64,000 bases of DNA from Eudorina sp. 2006-703-Eu-15. Its lineage: Eukaryota; Chlorophyta; Chlorophyceae; Chlamydomonadales; Volvocaceae. The position numbers and the translations under genes are program-made. The notes beneath the pieces were generated by a model. That model was not told where the DNA came from. It saw only the letters and a list, made by a program, of their open reading frames with translations, and did no database searches. The stretch is taken from the NCBI GenBank assembly GCA_003117195.1, contig BDSI01000015.1:311001-375000 (forward strand). The letters run 5' to 3'. Shown one piece after another: positions 54,801 to 61,400 of this stretch. Each line of letters opens with the position of its first letter. The stretch's first letter is position 1.

Positions 54801-54994
54801 TTCAGCACACGATAACATCCGAATGCTCAAAAAGCTGGTGGTGCTGTGTGGGCTCGCTCCATCGAACGACTCATGAAACGCATCCGCCTGCTCGCAGGCA
54901 AGAGAATGCACGCACCTGCCGATCTTGATATCGTCACCCCAAAAGCGAAGATGCAAACTGTAATCAGTGTTAGGGATCGACAATGTGGGTCCAT
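20730..54994 (-). CDS. Giant modular secreted glycoprotein (PAN/Apple-like plus HRGP modules), reconstructed
   Basis: Exons on the minus strand can be chained from a signal peptide at 54994 to a stop at 20730. Order: signal peptide; PAN/Apple-like exon; short Pro-rich exon; seven array units with PAN-like and HRGP exons; then modules A, B, HRGP, HRGP, A, B+HRGP, A, B, HRGP and three C-terminal exons. Every join I could define is in compatible phase, nearly all phase 1. Two exceptions: B at 31343, whose donor is unclear, and B at 25458, which carries a frameshift. If all exons are used, the product is about 2,400 residues. Pro-rich SPPPP exons are expected to be arabinosylated hydroxyproline rods, as in volvocine wall and matrix proteins. 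PAN-like folds bind protein or carbohydrate. Role inferred: extracellular matrix. It may instead be two or more tandem genes, or partly decayed. The A, B and C-terminal domains match no family I can name. Confidence 0.6.
22295..22908 (-). other. Long HRGP exon
   Basis: 614 bases, phase 1 in and phase 0 out (GAT then GTGAGC). About 190 residues of SPPPP, NPPPSP and PKPPP repeats, then TSVVWATNATAPD. The Ser-Pro-rich rod is expected to be hydroxylated and glycosylated. Confidence 0.75.
23149..23716 (-). other. Module B exon, copy 3 (intact)
   Basis: 568 bases, phase 0 in and phase 1 out (CCGA then GTAGGT). Encodes TAVTSFIEEFKQQVSRTWG, IPVDQIKVTAVDINGQ, TRRRS, a Gln/Ser-rich middle, FSVTTYEDVPLPPSPPPRPP and ATGATVAQNPNPPP. 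The intact reference for module B. Confidence 0.7.
24056..24171 (-). other. Module A exon, copy 3
   Basis: Between CCCGCAG and GTAATG, phase 1 in, phase 0 out, encoding PLPPGIAAVTTSYTVGFTGV and GGSVNQ. Confidence 0.65.
24503..25458 (-). pseudogene. Module B plus HRGP exon, copy 2, frameshifted
   Basis: Opens in phase 0 with AAIDAFVATFKQQISDTWG, IPLEQVRVTAIDINGK and ARRRSAAELADLQ. The rest (SLMQLGESRQTTGQLLAELQ, then VPLPPSPPPRPPNPEG and a long Pro-rich rod to CGCT/GTAAGT) is in another frame. The exon is 956 bases (3n+2), whereas phase 0 in and phase 1 out needs 3n+1. The shift maps near the 26-bp palindrome at 25297-25322. Either an inactivating mutation, an undetected small intron, or a sequencing error. 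Confidence 0.6.
25297..25322. repeat. 26-bp perfect palindrome inside a coding exon
   Basis: CCGAGCTTGCAGA followed immediately by its exact inverse TCTGCAAGCTCGG, at the point where module B copy 2 changes frame. Confidence 0.9.
25763..25935 (-). other. Module A exon, copy 2
   Basis: Between CGAACAG and GTCAGC, phase 1 in, phase 0 out. An all-Pro/Ser lead precedes LPPGLAAVTTNFQAGFANVT and LADGSLSQ. Confidence 0.65.
26165..26760. pseudogene. AT-rich decayed bacterial-like DNA, including a SecA C-terminal fragment
   Basis: Plus strand 26295-26408 reads NPEDRDPSNPETWG, then SRNESCPCG. This is the spacing of the alphaproteobacterial SecA tail, where DP-x-x-P-x-TWG precedes a SEC-C zinc motif of form RN-x-x-CPCG. 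It stops four residues after CPCG, so the motif is truncated. The minus strand of the same block has uninterrupted AT-rich stretches such as LIGKKLIKIIMPVISKKLDE (about 26592-26480) and INSIKELPEIWSSIVQGFKD (near 26280-26210). Base composition and codons are unlike the host genes. Interpreted as old bacterial (possibly Rickettsiales) DNA in an intron. The SecA match is by eye only. Confidence 0.45.
26865..27035 (-). repeat. Dispersed repeat family 3, single copy
   Basis: The minus strand repeats the blocks at 36285-36460 (AATGGCACCCTTTCACTCTC, CGGTAACAGAGTTT, GGCCTGTACGGATTG), with substitutions. Confidence 0.7.
27036..28950. other. Intronic interval, no feature recognised
   Basis: AT-rich in 27980-28260. 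A plus-strand open frame at 28290-28673 has internal similarity (FPDPQKTCE, FPDYQKSLNLC, SRKAPKICPAKG), but no family or splice logic was recognised. May be repeat-derived. Confidence 0.4.
28951..29214 (-). other. Proline-rich exon
   Basis: 264 bases between GCTGCAG and GTATGT, phase 1 at both ends. Encodes LTPPPLPPPPPLPAPSPPP with PLPPPPPLPAP repeats. Clearly paralogous to the exon at 30487-30326. Confidence 0.65.
29961..30090. repeat. 72-bp tandem duplication with TTTAGGG junction
   Basis: TATATATTTATTTTTACGAA...CTTGGAGTTTCATTT occurs at 29961-30018 and 30033-30090, joined by CTAGGGTTTAGGG. Nearby TTTGCGAGG words recur from 29655 to 30140. The whole AT-rich block is probably mobile-element-derived. 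Confidence 0.65.
30326..30487 (-). other. Proline-rich exon
   Basis: 162 bases between GCTGCAG and GTACGT, phase 1 at both ends. Encodes LTSPPLPPPPPLLAPPSPP and similar runs: hydroxyproline-rich rod sequence. Confidence 0.65.
30775..31343 (-). other. Module B exon, copy 1
   Basis: Starts after TTCCAACAG in phase 0 with TAVQAFVADFKRRLSVAWG, then IPVDQIAITAVIVNG and ARRRS, a helical Gln/Leu-rich part, FVVTTYTDVPLPPSPPPRPP and ATGATSVVQSPNPPSP. The 3' donor is unclear: the only nearby GT (CGA then GTGATG) would leave phase 2, unlike the other copies. Confidence 0.6.
31664..33915 (+). mobile_element. Internally deleted LINE retrotransposon
   Basis: The first part (31664-32242) encodes an ORF1-like protein starting MARHDNTTAENREP with a compact RNA-binding-like region (QFHIVIKFDRLSRKIDV). 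From about 32170 the frame changes to the tail of a LINE polyprotein (LEHVFPDLVDCTG, HLLFACEAVGRTG, VWDVVVLAAIAAMETGR, FWGRLHGFAQLGLPRRGW). No endonuclease or reverse transcriptase motifs lie between, so most of ORF2 is missing. The 3' end carries CCGCTGTAACG and a TCATTCATTC tail near 33905. The element is antisense to the modular gene and sits in its intron. Confidence 0.7.
32338..32382 (+). repeat. 15-bp triplet repeat in LINE remnant
   Basis: ATGGGCGACCTTCCC three times in a row (last copy with one change), encoding MGDLP repeats in one frame. Confidence 0.85.
34046..34167 (-). other. Module A exon, copy 1
   Basis: Between CGCGCAG and GTAGGT, phase 1 in, phase 0 out. Encodes a Pro-rich lead, then LPPGIAAVTTSYSAGFANLT and a short tail ending VNQ. 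Copies 2 and 3 are at 25935-25763 and 24171-24056. Family not recognised. Confidence 0.65.
34915..35054. repeat. 140-bp foldback inside each array unit
   Basis: CCTACGAGCT...CTGGGCCCGTTGG at the left is inverted as CCAACGGGCCCAGATAGCTC...GTAGG at the right, centred on CGGTTACAT/ATGTAACCG near 34985. The same foldback occurs once in each unit. It forms one end of the repeat-family-1 element that runs on to about 35196. Confidence 0.8.
36063..36084. repeat. 22-bp perfect palindrome in long units
   Basis: TCTGCTGCACG followed by its exact inverse CGTGCAGCAGA. Present in the extra segment of units 1-4 and absent from the short units. Confidence 0.8.
36285..36460 (+). repeat. Dispersed repeat family 3 in long units
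   Basis: Blocks AATGGCACCCTTTCACTCTC, GGTAACAGAGTTT, GGCCTGTACGGATTG and GGAAGCCGACCCC recur in inverted orientation at 26865-27035. In the array it occurs once per long unit, just beside the short Pro-rich exon. Confidence 0.7.
37242..39939 (-). repeat. Array unit 2 (long)
   Basis: PAN exon 39745-39509, short Pro-rich exons 39221-39162 and 38239-38180, long SPPPP exon 37489-37391. Same truncated PAN copy as unit 1. Confidence 0.85.
39940..42607 (-). repeat. Array unit 3 (long)
   Basis: PAN exon 42422-42186, short Pro-rich exons 41898-41839 and 40916-40878 (39 bases, 21 fewer than unit 1, frame kept), long SPPPP exon 40187-40089. Confidence 0.85.
42608..45283 (-). repeat. Array unit 4 (long)
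   Basis: PAN exon 45089-44853, short Pro-rich exons 44566-44507 and 43584-43546 (same 21-base deletion as unit 3), long SPPPP exon 42855-42757. Confidence 0.85.
45284..47000 (-). repeat. Array unit 5 (short)
   Basis: PAN exon 46808-46572, one short Pro-rich exon 46284-46225, long SPPPP exon 45531-45433. Lacks the roughly 1 kb segment with the truncated PAN copy and second short exon. Confidence 0.85.
47001..48672 (-). repeat. Array unit 6 (short)
   Basis: PAN exon 48480-48244, short Pro-rich exon 47956-47897, SPPPP exon 47203-47150 reduced to two PPPPS repeats (45 bases fewer, frame kept). Confidence 0.85.
48673..50172 (-). repeat. Array unit 7 (short, partial)
   Basis: PAN exon 50154-49918, short Pro-rich exon 49630-49571, SPPPP exon 48875-48822 with two PPPPS repeats. 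The unit stops just upstream (on the gene strand) of the PAN acceptor, so it lacks the AT-rich spacer at its high-coordinate end. Confidence 0.85.
51001..51053. repeat. AT and GT microsatellites
   Basis: A TATATATA run (about 51001-51016) and a GTGTGTGT run (about 51030-51053). The second reads as the 3' tail of the adjacent minus-strand LINE fragment. Confidence 0.8.
51054..52058 (-). mobile_element. 5'-truncated LINE fragment (3' end)
   Basis: On the minus strand the end of a reading frame (about 52046-51723) reads VWDIVALAALTAMERAR, then FWQRVASFAELGRPRRGW and a stop. The other LINE at 33076-33470 has the parallel VWDVVVLAAIAAMETGR and FWGRLHGFAQLGLPRRGW. About 650 bases of 3' untranslated sequence follow, ending TGTAACGATT and a CA microsatellite tail (51028-51053). 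Reverse transcriptase and endonuclease are absent. Confidence 0.7.
52062..52285 (+). repeat. Dispersed repeat family 1, copy next to LINE
   Basis: Begins ATGTAACCGTTACAAGG and ends CCGCGCCAGACCCGCC, parallel to 34991-35196 in the array but clearly diverged. It abuts the 5'-truncated LINE fragment at about 52058. Confidence 0.7.
52289..52432. repeat. Interstitial TTTAGGG telomere-like foldback
   Basis: GGGTTTAGGGTTACATGGG and TTTAGGGTTAT are followed by the inverse CCCTAAACCCTATATATA, then further ATATAACCCTA units. TTTAGGG is the plant and Volvox-type telomere unit. The stretch lies in an intron of the modular gene, joined to a copy of repeat family 1. Confidence 0.75.
53086..53121 (-). other. 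Short proline-rich exon
   Basis: 36 bases between TTCCACCAG and GTGCGT, phase 1 at both ends, encoding PVRSPSPPPPL. Small, so it rests mainly on splice sites and phase agreement. Confidence 0.5.
53729..53944 (-). other. PAN/Apple-like exon outside the array
   Basis: 216 bases between a CAG acceptor and a GTGCGC donor, phase 1 at both ends. Encodes CPTYAGYISYF, an acidic stretch, AAAVCAARPDCTSFG and CRDCCYWIK. The Cys-GY, LC/VC...C-x-G/F and C-L/Y-x-I-K pattern is the same as in the array exons but diverged, so it is an older relative. Confidence 0.7.
54916..54994 (-). other. Exon 1 of the modular gene: signal peptide
   Basis: ATG at 54994 opens 26 codons: a short N-region (MDPHCR), a hydrophobic core (LTLITVCIFAFGV) and ISRSA before a GTGCGT donor. 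The exon ends one base into a codon (phase 1), which fits the phase of the next PAN-like exon. This makes it the best candidate first exon. Confidence 0.6.
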
Positions 54995-57900
54995 TCCTAA
55001 CAACAGCCGCGCACAATATCACGGCTCAGAATTGCAAAGACATCATGGAATATCAATACAGATAACACAAACCTTCTTCCAAGAGATTTCTTCTCGGCTT
55101 TTGTGTGATCCGTGAGCACGACAGCAGCTCCAGGAGGGCGCAATCCAGTACTGTGGGCACAGGCACAGAGTTGCCATAGTAGATCAGTGTTCATTATAAC
55201 ACTATTTAAAGTTAGAAATTCATTGTCAAAGAACTATTCAGGAGTTTCCGAAATCGAGGAAACTACATAGGTTACATGTGCTTTTTCTAAAAATATAGCC
55301 TTTATCTCGGCTGTCTCAAAGCGGCTCGAGGTGGCATAGCTGGCTCTGGAAAGGGGACGGTGGCGATTGGGATCGGGCCGTACACTGCAGCTACTAGACG
55401 GAAGGAACAGCTTGTCTGGAAATCGTCCGTACATGTGACCGACAACGCACGCGTTGCGAACCTTTCACAATATTGAAGGAAGTAAGTTTGTATTCATATG
55501 GTAAAGGAGAGTGGTCGCTATATTTGTAACTCTGCTTTGAACGACGGTAACGACGGCGCACACCGATTGGGCACACCATGCAGCAGTACCAGAAGTGATT
55601 AAGACGCACAAAGAAATAGATAAGACGTCGTCCAATTTGTTGCATAAGCGCGGTAGGTGCACTTGTCGTAATCGCCGAGCGCGTGCGGAGGCAGGCATCC
55701 AGCTTCGATATATCTGTCGTAATCCGCGTATGTGGGGTAGGAAAATCCGGCAAGTTACACCTACTTCACCTTAAAGCTTATTTATGTCCAAATTGATGTC
55801 AATCTTGTCGACATCTTACGGTCTCAATGCTCGGCCTACATGCGAGCCTACCCCCCCCCCTTACGAGATGTGCGCGTACTTGAATATATTTCCTAGCGAT
55901 AGCTATCAACCGACTGGGACACATCCGCGCAATCATCCGTCCTTACCGTAACACAACAAACCTTTGCGATGGTTTATCTTTGGTGCTGTGCGTGGCTCGC
56001 CCCCACGTACCTGCTGCCCAATATTATATTTCTTCCGTCACGCATTGCGTTATATACGTAGACGGAGCCGCCGGATGTAGCATCCGTGAGCGACACTTGA
56101 CCCTCCATGTGTGTGCGCGCATGTGTGGACAGACCGGATGGCTGGATGGAGTTGCTTGTGCGCCGGACGGAGTTTGGCGTTGCCAGTGCAAAAGGCGAAA
56201 ATCGTTCTACTATTTGTACGGCGCATCGCGGCAGTCCGTCGAACAGGCAACGAATGAACAAATGAACCAACGCAATATCCTATGTAATACAGATGCCGTT
56301 TCCAGTGCGGTCGGTGTAGTCCGTGAGCTAGCTGGAGTCCGTGAGCTGGTTGCGCCGTTCCATGAAAAAAGAGGTGTACATACACAAAATGGTGTGCACA
56401 TACTTACAATAAACGGCATAATCATGTCGTTTGAGGGCGTTCGCGCGCGCATATATAATATATATAATAGCGAAATTCGGTGTGTGGGTGACACAACGAT
56501 CCAGAGATTAGTAGAGGGCTGGACTCACCACTTGTCACCGGCATGCCGACACACGCGGAGTAGGTCAAACCCATGACATGCGAACGTGCCACCCGGCGGT
56601 GCTCTTATCTTCCGCCCTATGGCAGCCCGACCCCCTGTTAACGGGGTCCAGACCCGGTAACTCGCTGGTTACTGGGGCAGGTTACTCGGCAGGTCGCTAG
56701 TTACCCGGGAGGTAAACAAGCTACTTCAAGAGTGGCAGTTTTTCTTGCGTTTTGTGGTGCATCTACATGGGAAAAAGCAAGTATGGCATTGGAATCTCTT
56801 CCCACGGGTAGTGACGGGTCTGGATTGCATCAGAACGGGGACCCTGCTGATTTCACTCCAAAACACACACGCGTCATGCCCTGCTGGTCGTCGGCCGATT
56901 GATGAGCTACGTATGCCGGTGACTGCCCCGCTATCATTGTACTACCTATTTACCCTTGTTAGTTGCTTCTTGATGGGTACGTACCATCCTTCGATTCCAT
57001 GCGATCCATGCAAGCCTTGGCAGGGCCGCAGGCAGATACGCATATAGTCCGTTCGTGAAGGCCGTTACTATTACAGCCCGGTGCCCGAACTCGCTGCCTT
57101 GATGCTATGATGCCGTTCGGTCACTCTGCTGTACATACATACGTACACTACCGGCGGCGGCATTTCTCGCTCTTGCGGAGCAGGTCGCGCGGAGCAGGTC
57201 GCGCCGGTCGGTGTGGAAGTAGTCCCTTCAGAATGCCTGCCTGGATGGGCCCGTGGGACATACAGCAGGCCACGCAGCGATCAAGATGGTGAAGTTGTAG
57301 GGAGATACGGGGCCTAATAATGCGGCCAATCGTTGGCCAACCCGCGCGCCGCCGTGGTGAGGAAAAGGTCCCCGCGGACGCCATCCAAGACGCGGCCACC
57401 CGGGCGGCGATCGATCGATCGATCGAGAGGGGCCATCCAGCGAGAATATGTGTTATACACGGCCCGCCCCGCCGCCGTCCAAGCAAGTCTGAGGTCTCGG
57501 CCACGCGTGAGGTCGGGCGCCACGTACGTATTTTCGTGAATGGTTGACGCACGGCTTGTCTGTTCATGTATGTATAACCTCGATAGCCTTGCTCACTTTG
57601 ATGGGCCAAATGTAATTACATTCACGCAGGCCAGGGTAGGTCGCGCTTGCTTGGGCTGGGCACAGCTTTGGTCATGCATCAGCGCCAACAGACGACACCA
57701 GCCCTGCCTGTTGGATGTACGTGCGTGACATGATGGCAATGCTCACTGCTTACTTGCGATACACAGAGCAGATCAGCATTAGTTCAAGGCGGGAGCCGCC
57801 ACGAACTGCGCATTGTCGCCGCGGAGTTTCGTCCGGGATACGGACTGGCCATTTGATGACCACGCAGACGGCGCGGATGGGCATCGGTGGGCTACCGCCG

Positions 57901-58466
57901 TCATCAATCCTGTCCGGAGAACACAGTCCTATGTACAATGTGTGGGCGGGGGCAGTCGGTTGTGTGCGTGTGAAGGTCTCAGGTACATGCGTTGATAAGC
58001 GTTACCAAGCAACTGCACAGCGTCGATCGCTCTGTTTCCCCGGACCGTACGTCTGCTGGAGAATTAGCTTGCTTGTGCGGTGTTAGGTAACCGTATGTAT
58101 CTGCCGCAACGCATCACGTTTCGCTAGGTCTCCATTGATGGTGACGAGGCTCGGTTTCCGTCGATGTATTACGGCAGCCTGTAGAGGCCTGTACAGGCCT
58201 AGTAAACGCGGTGCGCGCAGCAATATCTTACGCCCATGAGGCAACGGTATGTAAATGTCTTTTCTATGGACATCTGTTGTTAGTTGCCGTGACTGTGGTG
58301 AACTGGTGATGAAAAAATGATACGACGCTGAGGTCGTTGTAAGTTGGAGCAGAGTCGTTAATCAAAGCGCTCTCAATTGATCTATGTTGGTATTGTGATA
58401 TTCTACTCTGCAGATTACTGAATGACGATTACTGATATCACCCAGTAGCACAGGTCGCGACGGAGT
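54995..58466. other. Intergenic interval between divergent secreted-protein genes
   Basis: No supported gene. Contains a C10 run near 55851 and a CGAT microsatellite near 57408-57428. Promoters for the large minus-strand gene and the plus-strand ShKT gene should lie near its two ends. No clear motif identified. Confidence 0.45.
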
Positions 58467-61400
58467 ATGCTGCGACTACTGAGCATTTTGGTTTGGCTTT
58501 GTGTTTGGACCTCACGTTCTAGGGCTGTGAACTATGTATTCGATGAATTTCTATTCAGTAAAGACACGTGGGACTCATGGAAGCTTGACGATCCATTGGA
58601 AGACTTGAACCCCTCTGACTTGATTCCCAAGGTGAAGGAATTATACCGCGGTTATGAGCTAGCAGAATATAACAGCATAGATGGACCCAAGGCGCGCTTG
58701 CCTCCTTCTCAAAAGGCGTCACCGTAAGCATGCACCAGTCCAAGTGTTACGTTCCAGGGCGTTGTACAAAGACCTCACTGATCTTCAATCACGCCTGGCA
58801 GATCTTCCGGAGGGGGCCCGGACGTGGATGCCCTGGACGACGAGAGTATGGTCGAACCTGCAGCAAAAGCGGCCCAGTGCACAATGTGCCATGGTGCGTC
58901 ATTTCGGCAGCAAGTCTTGCGGCTCGGGTTATTCGAAGTATCGAGCTTCTGAAGCCTGCTCCGCGGAGGTCCGGTGGGCACGTCCCGGACACCGAGGGCC
59001 TTTCGCCTTGGCAGTGAGCGCCACTTCCCTGGGGGTGTCGGTGCCTTTCCGGGCGTCATGCCCCTATAACTCAACGCCCCCATGCCGTCAAACCTTATAT
59101 AGAACGCACAAACCAGATGACCCCATCTGGGCCCGTCCGTTCCGTGCCCCTTCGCGAGGTGGACATACTTCGCACGCTGGGCTGGAATAGGTCGCGGTTC
59201 CGCCGGCATTCACCCTTCATCTGATGCCCCACCCGCGGCCCCGCAGTGCTGGTGTCTGTTGTCTGGTCTCGCCTGACCAACCGCGTCATCAGTGGCGACA
59301 GCGTGACGGTGCCGTACATCAAGGAGCAACTGAGGGACGCATGCGAAAAGGATGTGAGTGTCGCAGCAGCGCTGATATTTGAGGCGGCGGGGCATGTCCT
59401 CTTTTTCCTCTGCCCCTCCCGGGTTTCTTCCAGCTCTGCACAACACACACGCCTCCTTCAAGACATCTAGACATCCCATTCCTGATCTCGGAGGCCGGCC
59501 CCGCTTCCCGCCTGTCGCTCGGGCGCCTCGACTCCGAACGTCGCACTTGTTTGCTGGCCCTGGTCGCCCAGTAGTGCATCCCGCGTTTGCGCCCTGTCCC
59601 GCCACGACCTTGCGTCACACGCGTCTTCACGAACGACCCCGCGCCGCACCGCCCCCTGCCAGGCGCTGGACGCCATGCTCCGGAAAAACACCATTCTGCG
59701 CATGGAGAGGAGCGGCGGCGGCGCGACCTCATTGCTCCTGTTCGTGGTGCGGGAGCGCCGGGACGGCAGCCGGGGCGCCAGCGCCACGGAGGCGGAGGAG
59801 GAGGCGGTGGCGCTGTCCTGCAAGGTGGGACAAGGGATAGGGCCGCACCTGACCGAGCTAGGGGGCTCACCTGGATTGCGGCGCCGGCATTCTGCGGGCG
59901 GGATGTCCCGTCGGGTGGTGCGAGGCGCCGCCGCCGGGCCTAAGGACAGGGCCATGGGGCCCAGACGGCTGTTCGCGCAGGCCTGGGACGGTGGGCCTTT
60001 GGGGGGAAGGGCGGGTGGTGCGCGAGGTGGTGGAGCGTCACGGAGGAAAGGGTTGGCCCACAGACATTCCGCCAGAGCGCTGGCCAATCACGTGCCGTAA
60101 GCCTGGGCTCAGACCGGACCCAGATGGGTCCATTGCTGCCTGCGGCGCTGGTGCAGGTATGGGGGTGCAGGTGGGGACGACACACGGTAAGTGCCTGCAG
60201 GGTCGGATCCGGGTGAGCTCAAAAGATTATCCCTGGGATCACCTCGCTTCGGGGTTATCATCCTTCGGATGAGCACGAAGGCAGGGCGTGTGCATAGGCG
60301 CCTGTAATGATCCGGCGGGTTCTGCAAGACGGTACTCCGACAGCAGGCGGCAAAGGCTGAAGAGCCGCGAAAGGCGCCGGAGCCAGCCCCGTTCCCGGAG
60401 GGCCCGCAGACGAGATAGGGGCGGAGAAAAGCCACTCCAGGGAACAGGAAACCCTGCGGGATCGCGTCCGCGGACACGGAGAGCGACACAGGGGTGACAC
60501 CCCACCGAAGGACGCGGGACCCACCGAGCGTTATTCCCCTCGTCACATCCCAGCGCAACTGCGCCGCAGACCCCCAAAAAATTTACACTGGCGTCATAGA
60601 CGAAGTCGAGCACAGACAGGCAGCGAACACCACGCGAATGCAAGCATCGCGAAACCGCGTGAGGAATATGGTAACGCCTATCATGGGATAAATCCCTAAT
60701 TCGCACGGAGCGCAGCGATCGTGATCCACGCGCAGTTCTTACCGTTGCTCCGAACCCAAGGCTCAAAGCTTGCGGACCAGCAGTGACGGTACTCTCGCGT
60801 CTGTGCACGGATTGTACTTGGCAGATCGCGGCTGCCACAGCGGCATTAAGGACCGAGGACCCGCAGGTGCTCTGCAGCGCCGAGGTCATGTCAGCTACCT
60901 TGTGTTGCTCCCCCTTCCTCCCAATTTCCTAGACGCCTGCGTCCCTCCCCACCTCCCGTGGGAGCAAGGATGTCCACAACTCGCTGGCCCCCTCTCCCTG
61001 TTGCCCGCCGAAGGGCCTGGTCAGCGAGCACGGTGACGACCTGGCGGACGTGCTGGTAACCCAGCTTGCCAACTACCGGCGTGAGGTGCGGAGGGCGGAG
61101 GGGAGGGCGGCCCGGAGGGCGGAGAGGAGGGCGGCCCGAAGGGCGGAGAGCGGAGACGAGGCGACTGGCGTAGGAACATGCCGCATGCCATGGATATGAT
61201 AAGGTGCTTGACAGTTACTTGACATTGCTGCTGGCCGGGGCTCCGGGTGGAGCGCCGGGATTGGGGTCAAGGCCGCGTCAGGGGCGGGGCGGGGCCATCA
61301 TGGGGCCAGGGGACGGCTTCGGCGCCCTCGTGGGCTCCCGGTGGGTGATGGTACTGTAACGTATTTCAATCGGACCGTTTCAATGGCAGCAGTGCAGCTT

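Noticed and set aside
54157..57609. Several 60-200-codon frames in the 54-58 kb interval
   Set aside because: Overlap on both strands, lack codon bias and motifs, and consist partly of simple repeats.
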